64,000 nucleotides of DNA from Mycolicibacterium chlorophenolicum (GCF_001044235.1 NZ_JYNL01000069.1:628500-692499), one strand, 5' to 3'. Positions 34,367 through 42,705 are shown, counted from the first letter of the stretch. Notes: generated from the letters alone by a model not told the origin. A program made the numbers and translations.

Positions 34367-36043
34367 GTGACAGGAGCGCGGCGCGACCACCCGGACCCCG
34401 AGGGTCCGCCCGGCGGACGCTACTACCCTCCGCGCCCACCCGCCGGGGAGCATCCCGGGATGGCCAACTACCCGAGTGATCCGGTGGCCGCGCCCGGCCG
34501 GCGCCGGTCGTCGACGGCCAACGGGAGCGCCAACCGGTGGCTTCCCCCCCTCGACGATCACGCCCGTCGCCGCGACTATGACCGCTTCGACGCGGACAGG
34601 TCGGGGGCGACCGAAGGCGAGAAGGTGACCGTCACACGCGCAGCCGCGCAGCGCAGCCGTGAGATGGGGTCGAAGATGTACGGGCTGGTGCACCGGGCGG
34701 CCACCGCCGACGGCGCCGACAAGTCCGGTCTGACCGCGCTGACGTGGCCGGTGGTCGCGAACTTCGCCGTCGACGCCGCGATGGCGGTCGCCCTGGCCAA
34801 CACGTTGTTCTTCGCCGCCGCGACCGGGGAGAGCAAGAGCCGCGTCGCTCTCTACCTCCTGATCACCATCGCCCCGTTCGCGGTGATCGCCCCGCTGATC
34901 GGGCCCGCACTGGATCGCCTGCAGCACGGCAGACGGGTGGCGCTGGCCGCGTCGTTCGCCATGCGCACCGCGCTCGCGGTCATCCTCATCGCCAACTTCG
35001 ACAGCGCGACCGGCAGCTTCCCGTCCTGGGTGCTCTATCCCTGCGCACTGGGGATGATGGTGCTGTCGAAATCGTTCTCGGTGCTGCGCAGCGCGGTGAC
35101 GCCGCGGGTATTGCCCCCGACGATCGACCTCGTCCGGGTGAACTCGCGGTTGACGATGTTCGGCCTGCTCGGCGGCACCATGATCGGTGGCGGCGTCGCG
35201 GCCGCGGCGGAGTGGGGTTTCCAGCTGTTCCGGATGCCCGGCGCGCTCTACGTGGTGGTGGCGGTCTCGATCGCGGGCGCCGTACTGGCGATGCGCATCC
35301 CGAAGTGGGTCGAGGTCACCGAGGGCGAGGTGCCGGCGACCCTGAGCTACCACGGTCAGACGGCCGGACTGCGTCGCGGGCCCGCGCCCAGCGCGAAGGC
35401 GCGACAACCCTTGGGCCGCAACATCATCACCGCGCTGTGGGGCAACTGCACCGTCAAGGTGATGGTCGGTTTCCTGTTCCTGTATCCGGCGTTCGTCGCC
35501 AAGGCGCACGACGCGAGCGGCTGGGAGCAGTTGCGCATCCTCGGGCTCATCGGTGCGGCGGCGGCCATCGGCAACTTCGCCGGGAACTTCACCGCGGCGC
35601 GGCTGAAGCTGGGCCATCCCGCCCAGTTGGTGGTGCGCTGCGCCGTCGCGGTGACGGCGATGTCGCTGGCCACCGCGCTCACGGGCAACCTGCTGGTGGC
35701 TGCGGCGACCACCCTGGTCACCTCGGGTGCGAGCGCGATCGCCAAGGCGTCGCTGGACGCCTCTCTGCAGGACGATCTGCCCGAGGAGTCGCGGGCGTCG
35801 GCGTTCGGGCGGTCGGAATCGCTGCTGCAACTCGCGTGGGTGGTGGGCGGTGCGACGGGTGTGCTGATCTACACCGAGTTGTATGCCGGCTTCACCACCA
35901 TCACCGCGCTGCTCATCCTCGGTCTGGCCCAGACGGTGTTCAGCTACCGCGGCGAGTCGCTGGTGCCGGGGCTGGGCGGCAACCGCCCGGTGCTCGCCGC
36001 CGCCGAGGGTGTCCGCGCCGAACCGGCGGTGACCCGCGAGTGA
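34367..36043 (+). CDS. MFS-like membrane protein (Rv0876c-like)
   Basis: A 558-residue membrane protein. The first 110 residues are hydrophilic and rich in Pro, Arg and Asp. About 12 hydrophobic segments follow, in the MFS arrangement (LTWPVVANFAVDAAMAVALANTLF, then LYLLITIAPFAVIAPLIGPALDRLQHGRR as the helix 2-3 motif). M. tuberculosis Rv0876c is the likely counterpart. The substrate is unknown. The GTG start is preferred because GGGGGAGAA lies 7 nt before it; the ATG at 34349 lacks a ribosome site. Its stop codon overlaps the next gene (GTGA). Confidence 0.86.
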   Translation: MTGARRDHPDPEGPPGGRYYPPRPPAGEHPGMANYPSDPVAAPGRRRSSTANGSANRWLPPLDDHARRRDYDRFDADRSGATEGEKVTVTRAAAQRSREMGSKMYGLVHRAATADGADKSGLTALTWPVVANFAVDAAMAVALANTLFFAAATGESKSRVALYLLITIAPFAVIAPLIGPALDRLQHGRRVALAASFAMRTALAVILIANFDSATGSFPSWVLYPCALGMMVLSKSFSVLRSAVTPRVLPPTIDLVRVNSRLTMFGLLGGTMIGGGVAAAAEWGFQLFRMPGALYVVVAVSIAGAVLAMRIPKWVEVTEGEVPATLSYHGQTAGLRRGPAPSAKARQPLGRNIITALWGNCTVKVMVGFLFLYPAFVAKAHDASGWEQLRILGLIGAAAAIGNFAGNFTAARLKLGHPAQLVVRCAVAVTAMSLATALTGNLLVAAATTLVTSGASAIAKASLDASLQDDLPEESRASAFGRSESLLQLAWVVGGATGVLIYTELYAGFTTITALLILGLAQTVFSYRGESLVPGLGGNRPVLAAAEGVRAEPAVTRE

Positions 36044-36522
36044 AACGCATTGTCGCTGCGCTCGCGGCAGTCGCCCTGATCGCGTCGATCGGCACCGGTG
36101 TGCTGGTGTGGCGGCTCACCCGCGACCGCGCACCGGACCTGCCCGAGATCTCCGCCTACTCCTCCGGACACCTCGCCCGTGTGGGCCCGTACCGGTTCTG
36201 CCAGGTGCTCAACCCCACTGACTGCGTGGTGCCCGGGGACCAGGGTGAGGTGCCGGTGACGGGCCGCCACCCCGTGCAACTGTCACTGCCCCCCGCGATC
36301 GCGAAGGCGCCGTGGGTGCTGCTGCGCGCCTACGAGGACGGCGATGTCGTCGAGGAGTTCCGCCCCGATTCCCGTCTCGCGGTGACCATTCCCACCGTCG
36401 ACCCGCAGCGCGGGCGGCTCACCGGATTCGCGGTGCAGCTGCCCACCCTGGTGCGTGACCAGGAGGGCAACGAGTTTCCGGTGCCGCACGCCGAATGGTC
36501 GGTACGCACGGTCTGGCGCTGA
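36040..36522 (+). CDS. DUF2771 secreted or membrane-anchored protein (Rv0875c-like)
   Basis: A 160-residue exported protein. Residues 1-26 form a signal or anchor helix (KRIVAALAAVALIASIGTGVLVW). Two cysteines (YRFCQVLNPTDCVV) probably make a disulfide in the cell envelope. The conserved block PVQLSLPPAIAKAPWVLL and the end EWSVRTVWR fit DUF2771; function is unknown. It starts at GTG overlapping the stop codon of the upstream MFS gene, so the two are coupled and may act together. It corresponds to Rv0875c (about 162 residues). Confidence 0.84.
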   Translation: MKRIVAALAAVALIASIGTGVLVWRLTRDRAPDLPEISAYSSGHLARVGPYRFCQVLNPTDCVVPGDQGEVPVTGRHPVQLSLPPAIAKAPWVLLRAYEDGDVVEEFRPDSRLAVTIPTVDPQRGRLTGFAVQLPTLVRDQEGNEFPVPHAEWSVRTVWR

Positions 36523-36536
36523 TCAGCCGGCACCGC

Positions 36537-36593
36537 CGAACGTGCACTCACGGTAGCGGGCGACGCGTGCCAGCTACCGTGGAGGCACGTTCG
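36537..36593. terminator. Inverted repeat between convergent DUF2771 and GST genes
   Basis: The 21-bp arms 36537-36557 and 36573-36593 are complementary with two mismatches (left begins CGAACGTGC, right ends GCACGTTCG) around a 15-nt loop. It can terminate both converging transcripts. A similar long-armed palindrome separates prrB from the FKBP gene. Confidence 0.6.
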
Positions 36594-36601
36594 CGAGCTG
36601 G

Positions 36602-37618
36602 TCAGTCGGCGCCGTGGCCGGCGGGCACCTGTTCGCCCTCGCGGGTCGGACCCGGCGGGGTGCCGTCCCCGAAAGGCCTGCCGCCCAATGCTTCTCGGCC
36701 GTGCGGAGTGAACCAGTTCGACAGGTCCGGCCCCTTGGGCACGACACCGGTGGGGTTGATGTCGCTGTGCACGATGTAGTAGTGCTGCTTGATCTGGACG
36801 AAGTCGGTGGTGTCCCCGAAGCCCGGCGTCTGGAACAGGTCGCGCGCATAGGCCCACAGCACGGGCATCTCGGAGAGCTTGCTGCGGTTGGTCTTGAAGT
36901 GCCCGTGATAGACGGGGTCGAAGCGCGCCAGCGTGGTGAACAACCGCACGTCGGCTTCGGTGATGGTGTCCCCCACCAGATATCGCTGATCGGCGAGCCG
37001 GTCGGAGAGCCAGTCGAGCGCGGTGAACAGCCGGTCGTAGGCCTTCTCGTAGGCGCGCTGCGAACCGGCGAAGCCGCACCGGTACACGCCGTTGTTGACC
37101 TCGGTGTAGATGCGCTGGGCCACTTCGTCGATCTCCGTCCGCAGCGGCTCGGGATAGAGCTGCGGCGCGCCGTCGCGGTGATGGGCGGTCCACTCGGTGG
37201 AGAAGTCGAGGGTGATCTGCGCGAAGTCGTTGGTCACCACCTCACCGGTCGGCACGTCGACGATCGCGGGCACGGTGATGCCCTTCGGGTAGTCGGCGAT
37301 GCGCTTGTTGTAGGCGTCGCGCAGGTAGTGGATGCCGAGCACCGGGTCGACGCCGCCGGGGTCCAGGTCGAACGTCCAGCTGCGCTCGTCATGGGTGGGT
37401 CCGCAGAACCCAATGGAGAGAACGTCTTCCAACCCCAGGAGCCGGCGCACGATGATCGTGCGGTTCGCCCACGGACACGCGCGTGCGACGACGAGGCGGT
37501 AGCGACCCGGTTCGACGGGGTAAGCGTCGCGGCCGTCGGCGGTGATGCGGGTCGTGATGTAGTCGGTGTCACGCTGGAAATCGCCGTCGGAGGACGACGG
37601 GTCGGCGACGTAGCTCAT
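36602..37618 (-). CDS. Xi-class glutathione S-transferase/ECM4-type reductase
   Basis: A 338-residue cytoplasmic protein of the ECM4/YqjG group, whose members reduce glutathionyl-hydroquinones or similar thiol conjugates. The N-terminal thioredoxin fold carries the catalytic Cys48 in ARACPWANRTIIVRRLLGL, and the C-terminal all-helical domain has TEADVRLFTTLARFDPVYHGHFKTN. Mycobacteria use mycothiol, so the natural substrate is more likely a mycothiol or ergothioneine conjugate (inference). It starts at ATG and reads toward the intergenic palindrome. It has no counterpart that I recall at this place in M. tuberculosis. Confidence 0.88.
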   Translation of the reverse strand: MSYVADPSSSDGDFQRDTDYITTRITADGRDAYPVEPGRYRLVVARACPWANRTIIVRRLLGLEDVLSIGFCGPTHDERSWTFDLDPGGVDPVLGIHYLRDAYNKRIADYPKGITVPAIVDVPTGEVVTNDFAQITLDFSTEWTAHHRDGAPQLYPEPLRTEIDEVAQRIYTEVNNGVYRCGFAGSQRAYEKAYDRLFTALDWLSDRLADQRYLVGDTITEADVRLFTTLARFDPVYHGHFKTNRSKLSEMPVLWAYARDLFQTPGFGDTTDFVQIKQHYYIVHSDINPTGVVPKGPDLSNWFTPHGREALGGRPFGDGTPPGPTREGEQVPAGHGAD

Positions 37619-37647
37619 GACACAGTCATACCCCGCCGGGCCGACCG

Positions 37648-38058
37648 TCAGGCGTCGAGTTCGCGCGCGACGGCCTTGACGACCTCCGACACGCGGCGCG
37701 CCACCTTGCGATCCGGGTAGCGCCCCTTGCGCAACTCGGGCTGCACCGCGCCCTCGAGCAGCGTGATCATGTCCTCGACCATGCCGTGCAATTCGTCGGG
37801 GGTGTGCTTGTGCTCGGCGGCCGTGGCCTCGCGGCGGGTCCGGGTCAGGCTCGGCGGCGGGTCGATCAGCTTGAGGCTCAGGGCCTGCGGGCCGCGGCGT
37901 CCGGCGGCGACACCGAACTCGACGCGCTGGCCCGCCTTGAGACCCTCGACACCGGCGGGCAACGCCGAGGAACGCACGTACACGTCCTCACCGTCTTCCT
38001 GCGAGAGGAACCCGAAGCCCTTCTCCGCGTCGTACCACTTCACCCGGCCGGTCGGCAC
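37648..38058 (-). CDS. cspB: Cold-shock-domain protein with C-terminal extension (CspB-like)
   Basis: A 136-residue protein. Residues 1-65 are a cold-shock domain with RNP1 KGFGFL and RNP2-like DVYVRSSAL, the second with Tyr and Arg in place of the usual Phe and His. The remaining 70 residues are helical and charged. It binds single-stranded nucleic acid and is probably an RNA chaperone. The start is the GTG with AGGTGA 6 nt before it; upstream in-frame codons are ignored. Length and place agree with Rv0871 (135 residues). The divergent YccF gene starts 179 bp away. Confidence 0.9.
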   Translation of the reverse strand: MPTGRVKWYDAEKGFGFLSQEDGEDVYVRSSALPAGVEGLKAGQRVEFGVAAGRRGPQALSLKLIDPPPSLTRTRREATAAEHKHTPDELHGMVEDMITLLEGAVQPELRKGRYPDRKVARRVSEVVKAVARELDA

Positions 38059-38210
38059 TGGTCTCACCTGCTTGTCTGTCTGAGCCGATATGTCTGCCGC
38101 CCATCGTGGGTACAGACTCTTCACATAGAGGAAGCGCCCCGCCTGCGTCGGGACGCGTCGTGGGAGATCCTACTCGGACGTCGCCGCAGCCAGCACCCCC
38201 TTATGTCGGT

Positions 38211-38216
38211 AGGCTG
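38211..38216 (+). promoter_or_regulatory. -10 box upstream of the YccF-moaA-moaD unit
   Basis: TAGGCT lies 21 nt before the ATG, leaving a short leader that holds the GGAGGAA ribosome site. Confidence 0.45.
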
Positions 38217-38237
38217 CAATCACCGCTGGAGGAAGAG

Positions 38238-38654
38238 ATGCGCCTGATCCTGAACGTCATCTGGTTGATCTTCGGTGGCCTGTGGCTGGCGCTGGGGTAC
38301 GTACTCGCGGCGCTGATCTGCTTCGTGCTCATCATCACCATCCCCTTCGGTTTCGCGGCGCTGCGTATCGCGCTCTACGCGCTGTGGCCGTTCGGCCGCA
38401 CGATCGTCGACAAGCCCGGGGTGCGCCCGGGCGCCCTGGTCGGCAACATCATCTGGCTGATCGTCGCCGGGGTGTGGCTGGCGATCGGGCACATCATCAC
38501 CGCCGTCGCGATGGCGATCACGATCGTGGGCATCCCCCTGGCGCTCGCCAACCTGAAGCTGATTCCGGTGTCGCTGATGCCGCTCGGCAAGGAGATCGTG
38601 CCCGTCACCGGCGGGCGCGACGCCGCCCAACCTGTGTTCGGCGTGACCCGGTGA
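38238..38654 (+). CDS. YccF-family membrane protein (Rv0870c-like)
   Basis: A 138-residue membrane protein made of two similar halves, each with the YccF pattern: NVIWLIFGGLWLALGYVLAALICF with TIPFGFAALRIALYALWPFGR, and NIIWLIVAGVWLAIGHIITAVAMA with IVGIPLALANLKLIPVSLMPLGK. Function is unknown. The ATG has GGAGGAA directly upstream. The TGA overlaps the GTG of moaA2 (GTGA), so it heads the moaA2-moaD2 operon, as Rv0870c does in M. tuberculosis. Confidence 0.9.
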   Translation: MRLILNVIWLIFGGLWLALGYVLAALICFVLIITIPFGFAALRIALYALWPFGRTIVDKPGVRPGALVGNIIWLIVAGVWLAIGHIITAVAMAITIVGIPLALANLKLIPVSLMPLGKEIVPVTGGRDAAQPVFGVTR

Positions 38655-39724
38655 GCGTTGTCGCCCTCGGGGTGCCGTCGGTGCGCGGGCCGGTGTCGGG
38701 CGCACCCGCCGACGGACCCCTGGTCGACACCTTCGGCCGCGTCGCGACCGATCTGCGGGTGTCGCTGACCGACCTGTGCAACCTGCGCTGCACCTACTGC
38801 ATGCCCGCCGAGGGCCTCGACTGGATGCCGGCCGAGCAGAAGCTGCGGGTCGACGAGCTGATCCGGCTGCTGGACATCGCGGTGACCCGGCTCGGCATCA
38901 CCAGTGTGCGGTTCACCGGCGGCGAACCGCTGGTGGTCCCCCACCTCGAGGACGTCGTCGCGGCGACGGCGGCGCTGCGGCCGCGTCCGGAGATCACGCT
39001 GACGACCAACGGGATCGGGCTCGCCGGGCGCGCGGGCGCGCTGAAGAGCGCCGGCCTGAACCGCATCAACGTCTCGCTCGACACCGTCGATCCGCAGCGG
39101 TTCGCGGCGATCACGCGCCGCGATCGCCTGGACGCGGTGCTGGCCGGCCTGCGCGCGGCCCGGGCCGCCGGGCTGTCGCCGGTGAAGGTCAACGCGGTCC
39201 TGGACCCGGTCACCGGGCTCGACGACGCGGTCGCCCTGCTGCGGTTCTGTCTGGCACACGGCTACCAGCTGCGCATCATCGAGCAGATGCCGCTGGACGC
39301 AGGCCATTCCTGGCAGCGCGAGCGGACCCTGAGTGCGGACGACATCCTGGCCGCGCTGCGGCGGGAGTTCACGCTGACCCCGCATCCGGGGCCGCGCGGC
39401 TCCGCTCCCGCCGAGTTGTGGCAGGTGCGGTCGGACACCGGCGCCGACGCGGCCGTACTCGGCGATGTCGGGATCATCGCGTCGGTCTCGCACGCGTTCT
39501 GCGCCAGCTGTGACCGGTCCCGGCTCACCGCCGACGGCCAGGTCCGCAACTGCCTGTTCGCCCGCGACGAGACAGACCTGCGGGCTCTGCTGCGCAGCGG
39601 CGCCGATGACGATGCGCTCGAGGCGGCCTGGCGGGCCGCGATGTGGGCCAAGGCCGCCGGGCACGGCATCAACGATCCCGGTTTCGTGCAGCCGGACCGT
39701 CCGATGAGCGCGATCGGCGGCTGA
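38651..39724 (+). CDS. moaA2: GTP 3',8-cyclase MoaA
   Basis: A 357-residue radical SAM enzyme that, with MoaC, converts GTP to cyclic pyranopterin monophosphate, the first step of molybdenum cofactor synthesis. The SAM cluster is Cys43, Cys47, Cys50 (LCNLRCTYCMP). The substrate-side second cluster is Cys284, Cys287, Cys301 (FCASCDRSRLTADGQVRNCLF). The C-terminal GlyGly (MSAIGG) needed for activity is present. It overlaps the YccF gene by 4 nt and is followed 3 nt later by moaD2. Confidence 0.94.
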   Translation: MSVVALGVPSVRGPVSGAPADGPLVDTFGRVATDLRVSLTDLCNLRCTYCMPAEGLDWMPAEQKLRVDELIRLLDIAVTRLGITSVRFTGGEPLVVPHLEDVVAATAALRPRPEITLTTNGIGLAGRAGALKSAGLNRINVSLDTVDPQRFAAITRRDRLDAVLAGLRAARAAGLSPVKVNAVLDPVTGLDDAVALLRFCLAHGYQLRIIEQMPLDAGHSWQRERTLSADDILAALRREFTLTPHPGPRGSAPAELWQVRSDTGADAAVLGDVGIIASVSHAFCASCDRSRLTADGQVRNCLFARDETDLRALLRSGADDDALEAAWRAAMWAKAAGHGINDPGFVQPDRPMSAIGG

Positions 39725-39727
39725 GGG

Positions 39728-39976
39728 GTGGGCGTGACTGTGCGGTATTTCGCCGCGGCGCGCGCCGCGGCGGGCGTCGAGCACGAGACCGTCGAGCTGC
39801 ACCCGGGCGCGACGGTCTCCGACCTGGTCGATACCCTCCGGTCGCGCGGCTCGGCGCTGTCGGCGGTGCTGGCGCGGTGCTCTTATCTCCGGGACGGAGT
39901 CGCGGTGCGCGACACGCGCACTCCGCTCGGCGACGGGCAGACGGTGGACGTGTTACCACCGTTCGCCGGGGGGTAG
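39728..39976 (+). CDS. moaD2: Molybdopterin synthase small subunit MoaD
   Basis: An 82-residue ubiquitin-like sulfur carrier. It starts VTVRYFAAARAAAG and ends PFAGG, the diglycine that is thiocarboxylated and inserted in MoaE. It starts at GTG 39728, or GTG 39734, which would give six residues fewer in all but two codons. It is translated just after moaA2. MoaE2 is encoded beyond rpfA on the opposite strand. Confidence 0.92.
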   Translation: MGVTVRYFAAARAAAGVEHETVELHPGATVSDLVDTLRSRGSALSAVLARCSYLRDGVAVRDTRTPLGDGQTVDVLPPFAGG

Positions 39977-39997
39977 ATGACCGAATGAGCCAGGAGT

Positions 39998-40026
39998 ATT
40001 CCGTGATTTACGTCACATCACGGAAT
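39998..40026 (+). promoter_or_regulatory. CRP-type binding site in the rpfA upstream region
   Basis: The 10-bp arms ATTCCGTGAT and ATCACGGAAT are perfectly complementary around a 9-nt spacer. Inside, 40002-40017 reads CGTGA-N6-TCACA, one base from the CRP consensus TGTGA-N6-TCACA. M. tuberculosis CRP (Rv3676) is known to regulate rpfA, so this is a likely cAMP-CRP site, although it could also serve as a moaD2 hairpin. Confidence 0.6.
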
Positions 40027-40065
40027 GGTCACGAGATGGCTACGGCGAGGTAGAGACGCGCCGCA

Positions 40066-40108
40066 CCTGCAGGAACAATGCTCCCTGCAGGGATTTTAGA
40101 GATTTTTT
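40066..40108 (+). terminator. Hairpin plus T-tract between moaD2 and rpfA
   Basis: CCTGCAGG at 40066-40073 and again at 40084-40091 can pair across a 10-nt loop. A T-rich stretch with six consecutive T (40103-40108) follows 11 nt later. It may end the moaA2-moaD2 transcript or form part of the rpfA promoter (TAGTAT at 40108). Confidence 0.4.
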
Positions 40109-40204
40109 AGTATTTGCCGTGGCCAACGACACGACGGTGGACACGAGGTGACGGGACCTTGGCGAGCCGTTACGGTCTTGAACCAGGCCGATCGCCCCCA
40201 CTTT

Positions 40205-40430
40205 GACCGGCCCGCCGCGTGCCAACTGCGCCGAACTCCATCCGTTGGTCCGCGGGGACAACGAGACCCAACCTGGATGGAGGCGGGGGACCCACCGGTC
40301 CACCGAAACAGAAGGACCAGGAGCCGATTCGGTTCCTTGGGGTGAAGCCGACGTCGTTTCGACGCCGCCGGCCGGGCGACCTCTCCAGCCCGAACCCGAC
40401 AGCTGACCTCGCGGGCGCATACGAGAGGAC
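40205..40430 (+). promoter_or_regulatory. Cyclic di-AMP riboswitch (ydaO-type) in the rpfA leader
   Basis: The leader carries the conserved ydaO landmarks in order: GCGGGGGACCCACC near 40283, CTTGGGGTGAAGCCG near 40336, and the 3' block CCCGAACCCGACAGCTGACC at about 40389, followed by CTCGCGGGCGC. This class binds c-di-AMP and is known upstream of rpf-type cell-wall hydrolase genes in actinobacteria, including rpfA. The 465-bp gap before rpfA contains no convincing gene. The GAGAGG before the start codon could pair with CCTCTC at 40380, a possible expression platform (inference). Confidence 0.8.
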
Positions 40431-40441
40431 CTCGCGCACTT

Positions 40442-41791
40442 ATGAGTGGACGGCATCGCAAGCCCACCAATTCAGCAGTAAGCGTCGCCAAGATCGCCGT
40501 CACCGGCGCTGTCATCGGCGGCGGCAGCCTGGCGCTGGCCGGTACCGCCGGCGCGGCGACCGACAACGAATGGGACCGGGTCGCCAGCTGCGAGTCCGGT
40601 GGCAACTGGGCGATCAACACCGGCAACGGCTACCAGGGTGGCCTGCAGTTCTCGCAGAGCACCTGGTCCGGGCACGGCGGTGGAGAGTTCGCGCCGGCCG
40701 CCCATCTGGCCACCAAGGAAGAGCAGATCGCCGTCGCCGAGCGCGTGCTGGCTTCTCAGGGCAAGGGCGCCTGGCCCTCGTGCGGCGGGCCGCTCTCCGC
40801 CGCAACGCCCCGCAATGTGGTGAACGAGGCTCCGCCGGCCCCGGTCGATCCGCTCGGCCTCAACGGTCTGCTGCCTCCTCCCCCGCCGGCCGATCCGCTC
40901 GCGCCGCCGCCGCCCGCTCCGTTCGATGCGATGTCCGCTCAGGCGCCGCTTCCTCCGCCGCCCGTGGATCCGCTTGCCGCGCCGCCGGCCCCGGAGGCCC
41001 TTCCTCCGGCTCCTGCGCCGATGGACGCCCCGCTTCCTCCGCCGCCGGGCGATCCGTTGCCGCCGGCCCCCGCGCCCGTCGACGCCGCGCCGCTGGATGC
41101 GCCGCTTCCTGCACCGGCTCCGCTGCCCGACGCCGCACCCCCGGTCGTCGACGTCGCGAACATCGCGCCGGCCGATGCCCCGCCGCCCGTCGATGCGCCC
41201 CCGCCGGCCGAGCCCGTCGTGGCCGCCGCCGACTGGGATGCCGCGCAGGGTCCCGCGCCCGTGGATCAGCCCCAGGTGTGGGCGCTGCACCCCGGCGACC
41301 TCCCGCAGCAGCCCGCGCCCGCGGACCCCGCCGTCCCGCTGCCCCCGGCTCCGGCGCCCGCACCCGCGCCGAACGTCGTCGCCGCCCCGGCGCCCGATCC
41401 GCTGGCTCCGCTCGCCGCGGCCGCTGCCGTGCCCGGCCCGGCCTACGACATCGCCAACCAGGCCGTGTCCGGCGATCTCCCGCTTCCGGACGGGATGCCC
41501 CACCTCGTCAGCCCGGAGAATCTCCCGCCCGGGACCACGGTCGATCCGAGTCAGGTGACCGACCAGAGCCCGAACGTGACGTACCTGAAGGACATCTGGC
41601 ACGCCATCCAGACTCAGGAGATCTCGGGCAAGGACGCGCTGCTCGCACTCACGCAGCGTCCGCTGACCAGCGGTCCGGCGGCGCTGGACCCGGTCGCCCC
41701 GCCCGCTCCCGGCGCCCCGGTTCCTCCCGGTGCACCGTTGCCCGCGCCGGCGCCTGCGCCTGCGCCCGCCCCGGTTCTGCCGCCGGCCTGA
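40442..41791 (+). CDS. rpfA: Resuscitation-promoting factor RpfA
   Basis: A 449-residue secreted peptidoglycan hydrolase that helps dormant cells resume growth. The signal peptide covers residues 1 to about 39 (ALAGTAGAAT at the cleavage zone). The lysozyme-like Rpf domain follows (residues about 40-118) with catalytic Glu51 in SCESGGNW and a Cys50-Cys (WPSCGG) disulfide. Then comes a long Pro-Ala-rich region (about 125-335) with imperfect repeats like LPPPPxDPLAPP and PAPAPxDAPLP, and a C-terminal segment with QEISGKDALLALTQRPL. It is longer than M. tuberculosis RpfA (407 residues) because of the Pro-Ala region. Expression is probably set by CRP and a c-di-AMP riboswitch upstream. Confidence 0.95.
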   Translation: MSGRHRKPTNSAVSVAKIAVTGAVIGGGSLALAGTAGAATDNEWDRVASCESGGNWAINTGNGYQGGLQFSQSTWSGHGGGEFAPAAHLATKEEQIAVAERVLASQGKGAWPSCGGPLSAATPRNVVNEAPPAPVDPLGLNGLLPPPPPADPLAPPPPAPFDAMSAQAPLPPPPVDPLAAPPAPEALPPAPAPMDAPLPPPPGDPLPPAPAPVDAAPLDAPLPAPAPLPDAAPPVVDVANIAPADAPPPVDAPPPAEPVVAAADWDAAQGPAPVDQPQVWALHPGDLPQQPAPADPAVPLPPAPAPAPAPNVVAAPAPDPLAPLAAAAAVPGPAYDIANQAVSGDLPLPDGMPHLVSPENLPPGTTVDPSQVTDQSPNVTYLKDIWHAIQTQEISGKDALLALTQRPLTSGPAALDPVAPPAPGAPVPPGAPLPAPAPAPAPAPVLPPA

Positions 41792-41797
41792 GGCCCG

Positions 41798-42223
41798 CTA
41801 GGCGGAGTTGACCCATTCGTCGGTGCCGTCGGCGAAGAACTGGTGTTTCCACACCGGTAGCTGTTCTTTGACGCGGTCCACCAGACGCGCGCACGTCTGA
41901 AAAGCCGCGCCGCGATGGTCGGCGGCGACCACCGCGATCAGCGCTGCGTCGCCGATCTGCAGGCTGCCGACGCGGTGGCTGACCGCGATGGCGCGTACGC
42001 CCTCGCTGTCGGCGGCGACTGCGGCCACGACGTCGGCGAGTGTCTGACCCGCCGACGGGTGCGCCGAGTACTCCAGCCGCAAGACGGAGCGGCCGCCGTC
42101 GTGATCACGCACCACCCCGGCGAACGACACCACGGCCCCGGCGGCGTGATGCGCCACCAGCGCCTCGTGTTCGGCCACGTCGATCGGGCGATCGGTGAGT
42201 TCGGCACGCACGACGGCGGTCAT
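41798..42223 (-). CDS. moaE2: Molybdopterin synthase large subunit MoaE
   Basis: A 141-residue catalytic subunit that, with thiocarboxylated MoaD, turns cyclic pyranopterin monophosphate into molybdopterin. Family blocks are VSFAGVVRDHDGGRSVLRLEYSAHP, IAVSHRVGSLQIGDAALIAVVAADHR, and the active-site lysines in DRVKEQLPVWKHQFFADGTDEWV. It overlaps mog by 4 nt (ATGA) and converges with rpfA, 6 nt apart. Confidence 0.94.
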   Translation of the reverse strand: MTAVVRAELTDRPIDVAEHEALVAHHAAGAVVSFAGVVRDHDGGRSVLRLEYSAHPSAGQTLADVVAAVAADSEGVRAIAVSHRVGSLQIGDAALIAVVAADHRGAAFQTCARLVDRVKEQLPVWKHQFFADGTDEWVNSA

Positions 42224-42705
42224 TGCGGATGGTCCTCACCTCGGAGTTGATCGAGCGCATGGCCGAGGACGTCCTCGAGAACACCGAGCCCGTCGCGCAC
42301 CCCACCTAGCGAACCGGGGAGATTCACGATCAGGGTGCGGCCGGCGACCCCGCAGACGCCCCGAGACAGGATCGACGTCGGCACGTGCGGCAACCCGGAA
42401 CGTCTGATCGCGTCGGCCAGTCCCGGTACCTCGTAGTCGACGAGTTCGGCAGTGATCTGAGGCGTCGAGTCCGTCGGCGAGATGCCGGTGCCGCCGGAGG
42501 TGATCACGACGTCCGGGCCGTCGGCGAGCGCGGCGCGCAGCGCGGCGGCGACCGGCGCGCCGTCGGCGACCACGACGGGTGCCGGCGTGGCGATGGCACG
42601 GGCGTTGAGCCAGTCGGCGATGACGGGGCCGCAGCGATCCTCGTACACGCCCGACGACGCCCGGGTGGACGCGATGACGACCACGCCCGTGCGGGCCGAG
42701 GTCAC
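42220..42705 (-). CDS. mog: Molybdopterin adenylyltransferase Mog
   Basis: A 161-residue MogA/MoaB-type protein that adenylylates molybdopterin before molybdenum insertion. The motif VVITSGGTGISPTD and the following EVPGLADAIRRSGL and LIVNLPGSLGGVRDGLGVL are diagnostic. The start is GTG overlapping the moaC2 stop codon (GTGA), so translation is coupled on both sides. It matches Rv0865 in place and length. Confidence 0.93.
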   Translation of the reverse strand: MTSARTGVVVIASTRASSGVYEDRCGPVIADWLNARAIATPAPVVVADGAPVAAALRAALADGPDVVITSGGTGISPTDSTPQITAELVDYEVPGLADAIRRSGLPHVPTSILSRGVCGVAGRTLIVNLPGSLGGVRDGLGVLEDVLGHALDQLRGEDHPQ

